DNA of 64,000 nt, from contig SIJG01000077.1 in NCBI GenBank assembly GCA_023374025.1, positions 13,242-77,241 on the forward strand, in the 5' to 3' direction. A model generated the notes under the pieces. The model worked only from the letters and a program-made list of their open reading frames with translations. It had not been told where the DNA came from and ran no database searches. The DNA comes from Heterodera schachtii (taxonomy: Eukaryota > Nematoda > Chromadorea > Rhabditida > Heteroderidae). Made by a program: the position numbers and the translations under genes. Shown here piece by piece: positions 1 through 10,517 of this stretch. Numbering within the stretch: position 1 is the first letter of the stretch; the number at the start of each line of letters is the position of its first letter.

Positions 1-1111
1 TTCATTTAAATTTAAATTTTTGTCCCCACAATTTAGCACATGTACATAAATAAATAGGGGTTGGGCCCCCGACCCCGCCCCCGACCCCGAACCCCGACAT
101 TTTTGGCCATTTTCGGGGAAAACCCCGACCCCGAACCCCGACGCTTCCAACCCCGACAACCCCGAACCTTAACCCCGATCGGGGTCGGGGTTAAATATAC
201 ACCCCTAAGAATGGAATTTTTTTTGGGGGAAAAGGCAAAAAAGTTATAAGAAATTTGAATTTTTTTAACCAACCAAATTTTATTATCCAGTGCTTTTTCG
301 ATTTTCATCGAAAATTTACGGAATAGACCCTCAAATTTCAAAATTTTGGCGAATTGACTGCACAAAATTTAAAAAATTACTCCATTTCACCTTAAAAACG
401 CCAAAAAAAATAGTCCGTAATACGTATCATAATTTATACGGATCAGTATCCGTATTACGTACTTGACATCGATACGGATTACGTACTTACGTACTAAAAA
501 ATACGGAAAATCCGTAGTACGTAAAAATACGTACCGGCCGAAAAAAGAATACGTATTACGGACTACGGATCCGTAAAAGTACGTATACGGATCCGGTCCG
601 TATCCGATCTCTAGTTCTAACAATAAGAATTCCAAATGAGCATATAATTTTCAAAAAAAATCATTTCGTTGCAGAAAAATAATAACAAAAACTAAAATTT
701 CGATTTTTCCCACTTTATGGCCGTAAGTTTTTGAATTTTAACAGAGGTTTCACAATCACTGATCACGATTTTGACATCATTTCAAGCAATTGCGATACCA
801 CTTTCACAAACTTTAAAGATGCGGGCCCTCGAAAAACTAAAAGGCAAAAAATTTTAGTCCTTGATTACGATTCTGACATCTATTTTAATCAATTCCGAAA
901 GGGCCCCAGAAAAACCAGAGGAAACCTTTCTTTTTCAAAATAGTCCATGAAATGTTGTGAAACTTGTTTACAGGGGTTTTTGAATCGGGGCACCTAAACA
1001 GGGTGTCAAAAAATCTTTTGGGCTCAATAAATTGTAAACATTGATTCGTCAGTGACAGATTAGTCGGTTTTGGTTTGGCCCATATATCCGCTTTCGAACT
1101 TTTATTCAAAT
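1..1111. other. No gene seen; repeat-rich left edge
   Basis: No coding signal. Positions about 52-293 are nearly identical to 6060-6295, the left end of the element at 6067-7149, so this is a second, partial copy cut off at its inner side. Positions 386-600 are packed with short CCGTA/TACGTA motifs in both orientations. Positions 730-950 carry the dispersed 'ctgatcacgattttgacatc...aattccgaa' repeat seen many times in the window. Confidence 0.6.
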
Positions 1112-1199
1112 GTACAAATCACAACGGTATCAGCATACATATAAATATATCGACAATATACAAATCACAACGGAATCAGCATACATATAAATATATCGA
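1112..1199. repeat. Two-unit tandem repeat of about 42 bp
   Basis: The unit 'tacaaatcacaacgg.atcagcatacatataaatatatcga' occurs twice in direct succession with a few substitutions. It lies just beyond the 3' end of the membrane-protein gene at 1255-2804. No function can be read from it. Confidence 0.75.
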
Positions 1200-1254
1200 A
1201 TATTTGTCATCGTAGATATGTTGTGTCATCACTTGATAATGCATCCGTTTCGCT

Positions 1255-2804
1255 CTATGCCATCGATTTCCCGGGCGCTGTCGACGCTCCCATGGCGGCG
1301 TAGCTCATTTCATTCCCTAAAAAGGCAGTGTAAACTTTTATCATCACTTCTCCGCTTGTTTTTACCCCCATGCTGGCAGCAGGAGAGTCGTCGTCCTTGC
1401 TCGCTGGCGTGTTGTCCTCCATTTCATCAGTTTTGTCCGCCTTCGATGTGAAAGTTCCGATTGGATCCGCAGGTGCATCTCCTCCTTCTGCTTCGGCACT
1501 TCGTCGACGGATCATAAACACAGCGACGCCCGCACCAGCACCCAAAACACTGAAAACATAAAATGAGAAAGGTTGAAAGAAGCAATTAAAAGCAGCACTC
1601 ACCAAATCACGATAATGACGATCAAAACGATGAGCCAAACTGGAAAACCACCACCGCCCGCCGCCGGAGTACGAGCAGACACACACGAATCTCCGCCTCC
1701 GCCTGATTCCATCACTTGACGAACATCAGTCTGAAACAACAAAGCATAAACAGATGATTCACCTGTAAAAATGCTAAACTCACGAAGTACGCCTTCCACT
1801 TCGCGCACAGTCGCGTCACTTCTGTGAGATTTTCCAAGTTGACTTTGAACACTCGACCGTCACCCGATTCCGCGATTTCTTTGGTTATCATTTGGCAGGT
1901 GACACTGCGGGAGTCGCAACCGGAGCCAGCGCCGCCTTCTTCCGGACAGTTAGCCGATTCAGTCTGAAACCACAAAAAAATTGAATAGTTTATGTGGCAA
2001 ATTACGTCGACTGGGCGCCGGCCAACTGGGCGCCAGCCTGGTTTTTAGAGCATAACTCTTTTCCTTTTGTCTGAATTGAATAAATTTAAGAGCATTCGAT
2101 AGTCCTATGTATTCTCTATTAGCAAGCAAAAAATCGAAAAATTTCATTAAGTTTCAGAAAAGTTATGGCCAAAAAAACTAGACAAACTGGGTTTTCCGAA
2201 AATTTTTGGCCATAACTTTTCTGAAACTTAATGAAATTTTTCGATTTTTTGCTTGCTAATAGAGAATACATAGGACTATCGAATGCTCTTAAATTTATTC
2301 AATTCGGACAACTTTGAAAAGAGTTATGCTCCAAAAAGCGGGCTGGCGCCCAGTTGGCCGGCGCCCAGTCGTCCCGGTCCGGCAAATTAAGTGTTTTTCA
2401 CTCACCTCTGTCTTCAACGCTTCGAGTTGACAAATTCGACCGCTGACGAAGAAGTTGTTCACTGATGAGAGGCATGATGATGATGTTGGCGCAAAGATTT
2501 TGAAGCTCAAATCCTTCTTATTGCTCATCTGGTAACCAAAGAGGATCATCGTAGCACCAGTGGCATTAGTGGTATCGGAATTCGTTCTGAAATGGGATTT
2601 GGGATGATTGGTTTCACAAATAAACGGGTTTTGCACAACTCACGTCAGACCACCGTCAACCACTGTGAAGCCATTGATTGCACCGTCCTTCGCCGTGGCA
2701 CAAGTGAAGCTCGCCAGATGCGTGTGATCAACGCCATCATGCGCATGATAACCGATGAAGAGAAAAGCAGCAATGAACAGAAGCTGATGATAAGAGATTG
2801 ACAT
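1255..2804 (-). CDS. Predicted type I single-pass membrane protein, family not recognised
   Basis: Exons, in transcript order, are 2644-2804, 2406-2586, 1784-1963, 1603-1730 and 1255-1549. All introns are GT-AG and the joined frame is 314 residues. Residues 1-21 form a signal peptide with a hydrophobic core LLFIAAFLF. The ectodomain has about eight cysteines (including NCPEE, GCDSRSVTCQ and RLCAKW) and a Gly-rich stalk (AAGGGG). One membrane helix lies near residues 204-226 (VWLIVLIVIIVI), followed by RRR and an acidic, Ser-rich tail of about 85 residues. The topology predicts a surface protein with a short cytoplasmic tail. A possible extra 49-nt intron in the last exon (1317-1365) would break the frame, so I left it in. 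Intron 2 is enlarged by the mobile element at 2005-2380. I do not recognise the family; the exon chain is inferred from splice sites and open frame. Confidence 0.75.
2005..2380. mobile_element. Palindromic MITE with GGCGCC-rich ends in an intron
   Basis: The ends read 'tgggcgccggccaactgggcgcc' on the left and its inverse on the right, and most of the interior is also inverted-repeat ('ataactcttttc' against 'gaaaagagttat'). A 9-bp duplication, GGCAAATTA, flanks it at 1996-2004 and 2381-2389, which suggests a Mutator-like (MULE) origin. It sits in intron 2 of the membrane-protein gene. Related interiors occur at 38.1-38.4 kb and 19.6-19.9 kb. Confidence 0.85.
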
Positions 2805-3193
2805 TGTGTTGCTGCGTTAATAGAAATAATGAAAATGGCCGATAGAATGATGCCTTTTATAGAGAAATGGAGTGCATAATTCTCCTAAAAGACAGTTGCA
2901 TTTCTGCGAAATGCAACTGTTTTCTGTTTTAAGGGATGTATGTGTAGTATATAAAATGGTTTTGATTCCAATTACTTCAATCCATTCACTGCTTCTTTTT
3001 GGTTTTGTTCATATGTATACAAAAAAATCTCTAATTTTGTTTTTGTTTTTTCAAATGGATTTCTTCATCTTTTGTAAAAAAAACTTCCAAACCCATAGGA
3101 TTTTTTTCGAAATTCAATGAAATTCATGATGTTTTGGGGTGTCCAGGTCTCCATGAAGCACATAAAAGTTTTTATTTGATTTTGAGTCGGTAC
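2805..3193. other. Upstream region of the membrane-protein gene; nothing else seen
   Basis: AT-rich sequence upstream of the start codon at 2804. It contains a short dyad, 'gttgcatttctgcgaaatgcaac', near 2895-2920. No RNA gene or convincing reading frame is visible. Confidence 0.4.
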
Positions 3194-4203
3194 CAGGGCT
3201 GGCCGTGATTGAATTTCCAATCACGGAAACCCGTGAGCCGTGATCACGGGGCTTCCAAAAAAATCCGTGAGCCGTGAGCCGTGATCACGGCACCCCAAAA
3301 ACCCCGTGATTCCCGTGATCCGTGAGCCGTGATCCGTGATTATAAAAAAAAAATTTTTCTAATGATTTCTTTTATTTAAATTTATTTTAAAAAACGGAAT
3401 TTATTCGCTGGAAAAATTCCCAAAAGATATTTTAAAGAAACCAAACCATATAGGTAAACGCTTTTTTTTTGCGGTGTGCTTTTTCCAAAAAACTTCGAGT
3501 ACAGGGGGCAGAACAGGTGGTGCCAATAGGTGCCGCCGTGAAAATTTTTTTTATTTTTAATGCGATTTTAGCAGATTTTTTCCAAAAAATGAACAAATTT
3601 ACGTTTTTGAACCAATGGAAAATAAAGGGCTATTTTTTGCCATTTGGGGTCAAAGTTTCAAAAAAATAAGGTAAAATGGGGGTCCGGCGGTGCCGATAGG
3701 CGCCGCCGTGAAAAATTTTGAATTTTTGAGTGAATTTATTAACAGATTTTGTCCAAAAAATGTCCAATCATTTGTTAATTTATGGGTTTTATGCTGTTTT
3801 AAAAAATAACTAAAAATAATTTTAATGTAAAAGAGTTTATTTTTAATTAAATTTCAATTAAACTAATTTAAAAAAATATGAAAAACGCACTGTCCCAAAG
3901 AGGAATTGAACCCAAGGGACAAACAATGGAAGAGAGATGGCTTAACCACTAGACTAATATATACAGAAATATTTGCTTAACAAAAAATAATTTATTTATT
4001 TAATTTTTTCTCAAAAACTTTCTCTCCACACCAATTTCCTATTTTCGTCTCAATAAAAATTCCTTATATAAAATGCCAATCACGGATCAAAATCACGGAA
4101 AAATTGAAAAAATCCGTGAGCCGTGATCCGTGATCACGCCACCCCAAAACCCCCGTGATTCCCGTGATCCGTGAGCCGTGATCCGTGATCACGGCCAGCC
4201 CTG
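3194..4203. mobile_element. 1-kb hAT-like non-autonomous element with 'gtgagccgtgatcacgg' ends
   Basis: It begins 'cagggctggccgtgat' and ends with the exact inverse. An 8-bp duplication, GTCGGTAC, flanks it at 3186-3193 and 4204-4211. Both ends are arrays of 'ccgtgagccgtgatcacgg'. The interior holds two copies of a GC-rich motif (3517-3540 and 3682-3710). On the minus strand it also holds a tRNA-like box A (3946-3956, TAGTCTAGTGG) and box B (3902-3912, GGTTCAATTCC). The 8-bp TSD and CAGGG start fit hAT elements. No transposase is present. Confidence 0.88.
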
Positions 4204-4211
4204 GTCGGTAC

Positions 4212-4654
4212 GGTAATTTTATCCGAAAATTTTTTTATGTTTTCAAGTCAAGAAAAAACATGTTTCCAAGGCTTTTCGTGGTCGCTGATCACGAATCTGG
4301 CACCCATTTCGACCAATTTCGAATACCAGTACCCAAATTCGAACAAAAAGTCGAAAATTCAAATTTTCGAATTTCAGATTTTTAGTCTAAAAATGGTTCA
4401 AATTATCTTTTATTGAAGCACTAATGACTTTCACTTCGTTTTCATGTATTTAAACAAAGTTTGAACCCGAAATCTGAAATTCGAATTTTCGACTTTTTGT
4501 TCGAATTTGGGTCCGGGATTCGGAATGGGTCGAAATGGATGCCAGATTCGTGATCAGCGACCACGAAAACCCTTGGAAACATGTTTTCATGACTTTTGAA
4601 AACATAAAAAAATTATTCGAAAAGGGGGGGGGGGGGATAAACTTTACTATTACC
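4212..4654. mobile_element. Palindromic element of the 'GGTA' family
   Basis: The two halves are inverted copies. Each carries 'catgttttc...ccaagg.ttttcgtggtcgctgatcacgaatctgg' followed by 'ggacccgaattcgaac'. The left end starts GGTAAT and the right end finishes ATTACC, with a run of 13 G inside the right end. The left end abuts the TSD of the 3194-4203 element. The same palindrome recurs at 9963-10430, 22.9-23.3 kb and 46331-46747. Confidence 0.65.
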
Positions 4655-4754
4655 CAATTTTGTCCAAATGGATACCAATCCGTAAGCACTCCCATTATAT
4701 ATATATAATAAATACAAGCCATTTTAGCGATATTTTTTCAACAAATAATCCACA

Positions 4755-4952
4755 ATGTCGGACGCTTACGGCTTTATTAGCAGCATCAGACAAACGACCA
4801 GAACTCATCGAGCAATAATCGCTGCGTCCGTTTTTGCTGCGGCCGTCATCATTTTGGTCGCCATTTTCTTCATTGTCGCCGCAATCGAGCCAAGCATAGT
4901 CGAGGGAACACCGTTTGCCGCATTATACGGAAGAGACAATGGCAAAGAATGA
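4755..4952 (+). CDS. Possible small single-pass membrane peptide
   Basis: A 65-residue open frame starts with ATG 55 nt downstream of a TATA-like run (about 4697-4712, 'tatatatataataaatac'). The polar N-terminus holds TRTHR. It is followed by a strongly hydrophobic segment at about residues 21-44 (AAAVIILVAIFFIVAA) and a short charged tail, 'GRDNGKE'. GC-richer codon use than the flanks supports coding. It has no recognised relatives, and a chance frame cannot be excluded because it is short. Confidence 0.45.
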   Translation: MSDAYGFISSIRQTTRTHRAIIAASVFAAAVIILVAIFFIVAAIEPSIVEGTPFAALYGRDNGKE

Positions 4953-5081
4953 CTGACGCGATGGAGTGAACTCAATTTGATATCCAATTCTATTCTGTTG
5001 TGATTTGTTTGTAATTGTGTGCACTCATTGCGAAATTATTGTATTTATTGTTGGCCAATGTTATTGTATGGTAATTATTCC

Positions 5082-5801
5082 GGTTCTAGTCGGTTTTACG
5101 CGTCCCATGACATTTTACGCGTCCCATGGCATTTTACGCGTCCCATGACATTTTACACGTCCCATCACATTTTACGCGTCCCGACAACAGTTTACGCGTC
5201 CCATCACATTTTACGCGTCCCATGACTTTTTGTGTCCATGGCGGGGATATCATTCCGAGCCTCAAAAAATTTTCGGAAATCGGGATTCCGTGCCATCCCT
5301 GTTTCCATGGTATTTTAGCCACATAATAACTACGAGGAAACCTATTTTTTTTTGTCCGGTATTCGTAATCTTTTTTAACTAAAAATTTCGTTGTTAAACC
5401 TAAGTTATCATGACAACTCAGCAACTCGAACAATGACTTAGACTAGGCCTAACCTTTAGGCTTAAGCCTAGGCTTTTTTTTGTTATTTTAGTTTCTATTG
5501 ACATCATTAAGTGTGCTTAGGGTTGCTTTTGCAGATTTCGATAATCAAAGTATACAATCAAGAACAATTAGACGATTCGAAAGGTATAAAATTTCGATTG
5601 ACGGTTTGAAAAAAAAACTGTTTTTGTGACGGGTAAATGATGGGACGCGTAAACTGTTGTTGGGACGCGTAAAATGTAATGGGACGCGTAAAATGTAATG
5701 GGACGCGTAAAATGTTGTTGGGACGCGTAAAATGTCATGGGACGCGTAAAATGCCATGGGACGCGTAAAATGTCATGGGACGCGTAAAACCGACTAGAAC
5801 C
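5082..5801. mobile_element. Foldback element with tandem 'acgcgtccca' ends
   Basis: The termini 'ggttctagtcggttttacgcg' and its inverse are followed by tandem units of about 20 bp ('ttttacgcgtcccatgaca'), six or more per side, in opposite orientation. An exact 8-bp duplication, ATTATTCC, lies at 5074-5081 and 5802-5809. The middle carries unrelated filler, including a 'ccatccctg' palindrome. No protein is encoded. Sister copies lie at 35977-36901 and, as a short form, in the 14-3-3 gene intron. Confidence 0.88.
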
Positions 5802-6066
5802 ATTATTCCTTCTGATACTCGGTGAATAAACAAACGACAAAGTTTTGCAGTTTTGGGGTCAAATTTTCAAAAAATAATGGTCCAATGGGATCCGGCCGTG
5901 CCGAAAGTCGACACCGAGAAAAATGGAAAATTTTAATGACATGACAAGAAAATTTCCAAAAAATTTGCCCATTTTGAAAAACTTAATTTAAATCCCAAAT
6001 AGACAATCATAGATTTTTGGTTTATTTTCGGTTGGCTCTCTTCACGTATCACGTACGAAAATAAAT

Positions 6067-7149
6067 AGGGTTGGGCCCCCGACCCCGCCCCCGACCCCGA
6101 ACCCCGACATTTTTGGCCATTTTCGGGGAAAACCCCGACCCCGAACCCCGACGCTTCCAACCCCGACAACCCCGAACCTTAACCCCGATCGGGGTCGGGG
6201 TTAAATATACACCCCTAAGAATGGAATTTTTTTTGGGGGAAAAGGCAAAAAAGTTATAAGAAATTTGAATTTTTTTAACCAACCAAATTTTATTAAATAA
6301 AGTAAATTTGCTGATACTTATTTATTTGAAATGTAGTGTAGTGGGTAAGTGCACCACACGTAAATTACTTTCTGTCATAGTTCGATACCGGTTGACGTTT
6401 TCATTTTAATTTTATTTTTTTGTAATTATTATGGTTTTTTAAACAAAGATCCCATAAAAATTGGTCATCATTGGCATAATTTATTGACAAATTATATCTA
6501 ATCTTCCTTTCGTTGAAATTAAAAAATTTAATTTTCTTTGACTAAATCATGAAAAGTTAATATTTTTCAAAATATTTTTTACAAAATATAAAAAATAAAA
6601 TAAAAATTTCACGGAAATTATAATTTTGTGGTGAAAATCTGTTAGAAAATAAAGCTTAAATTTTAAAGTTCGCCCGGCGGTTCCCATAGGCACCGCCGGA
6701 CCCCTTTCTCCTAAAAGTCTTTAGAAAAAAGCACGCCGCGAAATTTTTTTTTGAAAATTAGAGAATTAGAATGCAATTTGTTAACTGGTTTTTCACCAAA
6801 ATAACCAATTTTTTGACTTTGAGCCAAATTTATTTTAGAAAAAATAAGTTTTGGGGCCCGACGCCGGAGGAAAAATTTGAAATTTTAACTATTTTTACAG
6901 ATTTTCACTAAAAATTGTTCATTTTAAAAATGCCTTATCTTTTTTAATTAATTCTATACAAAAATATTTATGTTAAAAAAAATTATTATTATGAATAATA
7001 AAAATTTTTAAGCTAAATATAAAAAAAAATTTGACTATATGGATTAAGGCAAAAATAGAAAAACCCCGAACCCCGACCCCGAACCCCGAACGATTTTGCA
7101 ACCCCGACAACCCCGAATTTTCCAACCCCGACGTCGGGGGCCCAACCCT
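6067..7149. mobile_element. 1-kb non-autonomous element with 'ccccgaccccgaac' ends
   Basis: It starts 'agggttgggcccccgacc' and ends 'cgggggcccaaccct'. Both ends are arrays of CCCCGAC/CCCCGAAC. Flanks are 'aaataaat' on both sides, but these are low-complexity, so the TSD is not decisive. Inside are a tRNA-like box A (6334-6344, TAGTGTAGTGG) and box B (6379-6389, AGTTCGATACC), and a GC motif at 6673-6702. It ends about 25 bp before the 14-3-3 start codon and may therefore sit in that promoter. Confidence 0.75.
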
Positions 7150-7173
7150 ATAAATAAATAAACGACTCGTCTA

Positions 7174-8278
7174 ATGACTGACAGGGAAAAGCATTTGCAT
7201 TTTGTTCGCCTTGCGGAGGAAGCGGCGCGTTACGACGAAATGGTCCAGGGGATGAAGCAGGTGAAGGAAGGAAGGAGGAGGAGACCAATTCAGAAGAACC
7301 CTTAATTACACTTTGCATGCTTAATTAAGGTGATTGAATTGGATGCCAAACTGAACGAAAATGAACGCAAATTGTTGGCCGCCGCGTACAGAAAGGCAGT
7401 CAGTGGGCAACGCTTCGCTTGGCGTGTCATTGCGTCCGTCGTGGCACGAGGGAAGGGCACGAAGAGACAGCTGGAGATGGTCAAGCAGTTGCTGAACAAG
7501 CTGGAGCGCGAGGTGGAAGAGAAGTGCCGTGAAATATTGGTCAGTGGTGGGTGGACGCACTTTTGTGCCGCGAAATTCGGCACTAATTTGCGTTACTTTT
7601 CAGGATTTGTTGGACCGGGTTCTGATCAAAGAGGCTGCTGATGATGAAGTGAAAGTGTTCTACTTGAAACTGAAGGCTGACCACTTCCGCTATATGGCCG
7701 AGACACGGGCGGTGAAAAACGGTAAAAGGACAAGTTCTAGTGCAGAATACGCGTACCATGGATTTTTACGCGTCCCATGAATTTTTATATGTCCGATGGT
7801 TTATTGATGAATTCATGGAACGCGTGAAATTCAATGGGATGCGTAAAAGTCCATGGGACGCGTATTCTGCACTCGAACCAAAGAACAGACGGACGGAAGC
7901 GTTGAACAAACGGATCAGCAATTGGTCAATTTTCAGATGTTGCGCAGAAGGCAAAGCAAGCGTACCAAGGAGCGTTGGACCTCGCCAAGAACAAACTCCG
8001 GCCAATGCATCCGATTCGTCTCACCGTGGCGCTGAACTTTGCCATTCTCCAATTTGAAGTGCAGAAATCACCATCCGATGCTTGCCAAACTGCCCAACGG
8101 GTGGGTGATGAACAGAAAATTTGTGTATTTCAAATTTCAACTGTTACAGGCTTATGACGAAGCGACTTCCGATGTGCAGACAACGGGCGACAGTATTTGC
8201 GCGGAGTCCGTCACGATCATGGAACTGTTGCAGGACAACATCTCGTACTGGAGTGGCAACACCTCTAAGACGGAGTGA
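7174..8278 (+). CDS. 14-3-3 family protein
   Basis: Five exons (7174-7260, 7330-7539, 7604-7721, 7937-8100 and 8150-8278) join into 235 residues. 14-3-3 proteins are cytosolic dimers that bind phosphoserine/threonine peptides. The order of family blocks is complete: RLAEEAARYDEM, NENERKLLAAAYRKAV, WRVIASV, KADHFRYMAE, AYQGALDLAKNKL, HPIRLTVALNF, and a last helix ESVTIMELLQDNISYW. In the phosphate pocket the usual Lys49 aligns with Arg, while the Arg56 and Arg127-Tyr128 equivalents are present. It is slightly short (family about 245) and diverged, with a short variable tail. No signal peptide. Intron 3 holds a foldback element (7737-7876). All introns are GT-AG. Divergence suggests a specialised paralogue rather than the housekeeping one. 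Confidence 0.93.
7737..7876. mobile_element. Short foldback element inside 14-3-3 intron 3
   Basis: 'ttctagtgcagaatacgcgt' on the left is mirrored by 'acgcgtattctgcactcgaa' on the right. Between them are inverted 'ttttacgcgtcccatg' units of the same type as in the 5082-5801 element. It lies wholly inside the intron (7722-7936), so it does not touch coding sequence. No clean target duplication is visible. Confidence 0.75.
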
Positions 8279-8377
8279 AAAACGAACGATCGCTGTATAT
8301 TATACTACATAATTTGTGCATGTCCATTGTGTTTTTTAACGATCCTTTATATGTATGTACATTTGTATATAAATCAG

Positions 8378-8383
8378 AATAAA
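8378..8383 (+). promoter_or_regulatory. Polyadenylation signal of the 14-3-3 gene
   Basis: AATAAA lies 100 nt downstream of the 14-3-3 stop codon in an AT-rich 3' region. It is a consensus match and the only one close to the stop. Confidence 0.55.
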
Positions 8384-8737
8384 TGTTACATAAACGCTGA
8401 TATAATTTTTGGGTCCACTACCCGGTCCCGCTTCACACTAATTTAGAGTCCCTCAAAAATTTTCAGACAATAAAAAAGGATTCTGAGCTGTTTGGGTCAC
8501 AGATCGATTCATGAATTTGATATTCATTTCAAGCAGTCGAGTCGAATCACGGACAGATCCCGATCAAAAAGCCAAAATCGAATATTTTCAAAAAATCACA
8601 TTTATATTAGAATTTGTATAAATTATTCATGTTGAAAACCCAAATTTAAATGCAAATTCAAAAACTTTGGAATTTGTCTCTTTGTTCAAAATTGTTTAAA
8701 AAAATTACCATTATATTCATTTTTTAGCAAACCAAAA

Positions 8738-9445
8738 GGCGCCCGGAAAAAGCGTCAGTGGAAAAACTCAGTAGAAAATGCGTCAGTGGAAGTTTTAGTG
8801 TCATAAAAACAAGTTCCTTGCGTTTTCGAGGGCACTTACCACGAACCCGGTATTTTATTTCGGCCAATTCCGAACCCCGGACCCGAATAACGGCATAAAT
8901 CATCTCTTATTGAAGGATTGTTGCTTTCAGTTTGTTTCCGTGTATTTAAACCTATTTTGAACAAAAACCCTAAGTTTGGAAATTTTGACTTTCGACTTTT
9001 TGTTCGAGTTTAGGTCCGGGGGTCTTAATTCAGAATGATATTCTTATAGAATTTTACTTTTATACTACAATACTTAATGTTGCAGAACTTTATTTTAAAA
9101 TATTTGTATTAGGGTTGCGTCCCCGACGTCGGGGTTGGAAAAGTCGGGGTTCGGGGTGAAAATTCCCCGACTAAATTTGTCGGGGTTGGCTGGAGAAATT
9201 TAAAAATGTCGGGGTCAGACACCTTTGTCGGGGGGCGAAATTTTCATAAAAAGTCGGAAAAAAGATAAAAGAAAAAGTTCCAGAACAAAAAAGTCTTAAA
9301 AACTCATTTAAGGACATTTCCATCCTATTTGAAGTGCAATTGATGACTTTCATAAAACCCCGACATTTCGGGGACGCAACCCTAATTTGTTTTACTGACG
9401 CATTTTCTACTGACACATTTTCCACTGACGCATTTTCCGGTCACG
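8738..9445. mobile_element. Inverted-repeat element with 'gcgtcagtggaaaa' ends
   Basis: The left end 'cggaaaaagcgtcagtggaaaa' is repeated with variation ('agaaaatgcgtcagtgg'). The right end carries the inverse units. AACCAAAA flanks at 8730-8737 and 9446-9453. It contains the dispersed 'gaaccccggacccgaat' repeat and is itself interrupted by the element at 9110-9384. Confidence 0.7.
9110..9384. mobile_element. Nested hAT-like MITE
   Basis: 'tagggttgcgtccccgac' at the left is mirrored at the right ('ggggacgcaaccct'). Flanks ATTTGTAT and ATTTGTTT match at 7 of 8 positions. It is inserted in the element at 8738-9445. Confidence 0.7.
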
Positions 9446-9962
9446 AACCAAAAAAGATCCGTCCCTCCTTCCTTTCGTTTCATCACACACATTCTGATGA
9501 GTGGTTTTTGATGTCAAATCAAAACGCTGGTGAATTAAGTCGAATTAGTGAAGGCTAATTGGGTAATTTGTTAATTAGCGCACAATTCCATGGTGACCCG
9601 GATTCGAACAAATTCGGTGATTCAATTTTAGAAAAAATTCAATTGCATTCGACGGATAATTTCTATCTAACTTCATTTATAAAAGGTTTTGTCAACCAAA
9701 TCCAACATTTGTTGGTATCATTCGAACGAATCAACATGTTTGGATGCTGTTTCTAAGCTAATGCTTCGCGATTCGACAATTACCGAAAAAGCTATACATG
9801 AAAATTGCGAAAAAAAAGTCGAAATTTTTAAATTTTTTCTTAATAACTTTTTTTGCAAGTGAGAAAATCTTTTTGCTTTTTCTAAGTCAAAATAAAATAT
9901 ACAATTAAATTTTTGTTTTCAAACGAACAAAAAACAAAAAACGAAATCGTGACAAAAAAAGG
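9446..9962. other. No gene seen
   Basis: It contains a half copy of the palindromic repeat around 'caaatccaacatttgttggtatcattcgaa' (9700-9735), which recurs in at least six other elements. The frame at 9559-9756 runs through this repeat and is not accepted as a gene. Confidence 0.5.
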
Positions 9963-10430
9963 GGTAATACTTTAGATGGTACCCCCCCTTTTTGGAAAAA
10001 AATATTTTTTGTTTTCAAAAATTATGAAAACATGTTTCCAAGGGTTTTCTTGGTCGCTGATCACGAATACGGCATCCATTTATGACAATTCGGAACTCCG
10101 GACCCGAATTCGAACAAAAGTTCGAAAATAAAAAATTTTTGAATTTCCAATTTTTGATCTAGAAACGACTTAAATGAACTGTTATTGCAAAATTGATAAT
10201 TTTTAGAACATCTAAGTATATTTAAACCGATTTTGAACCAAAAATGGAAAATTAAAAAATTTGAATTTTCGAACTTTTGTTCGAATTCGGGTCCGGGGTT
10301 CGGAATTGGCCGAAATGGATGCCGTATTCGTAATCAGCGACACAGAAAACCCTTGGAAATATGTTTTCATGCTTTTTGAAAACAAAAAATATTTTTTTCC
10401 AAAAAGGGGGGTACCATCTAAAGTATTACC
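9963..10430. mobile_element. Palindromic 'GGTA' element with 8-bp TSD
   Basis: The ends GGTAATACTTTAGATGGTACC and the inverse are nearly perfect inverted repeats and enclose the 'ggtcgctgatcacgaat' palindrome. AAAAAAGG flanks at 9955-9962 and 10431-10438. It lies 87 bp beyond the 3' end of F-box copy A. Confidence 0.85.
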
Positions 10431-10517
10431 AAAAAAGGCATTTTTCAATTCCAAGTCTCTCATCGTCGTTCGGTTCGTCGTCTTCAAAGGGAATCCGGCA
10501 CTTCCACTCCATGTTGA

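Noticed and set aside
61..249. Arg/Pro-rich frame, nearly identical to one at 6071-6259
   Set aside because: It is the translation of the 'ccccgac' terminal array of a mobile element, and both strands are open only because of composition.
1317..1365. Possible additional GT-AG intron in the last exon of the membrane-protein gene
   Set aside because: Removing 49 nt shifts the frame to an immediate stop, while the unspliced frame stays open to the family-like end.
5096..5225. Regular repeats resembling a CRISPR array
   Set aside because: Units of about 20 bp lie back to back with no unique spacers, are mirrored at 5640-5790, and are bounded by a target duplication in a eukaryotic genome: a foldback transposon end.
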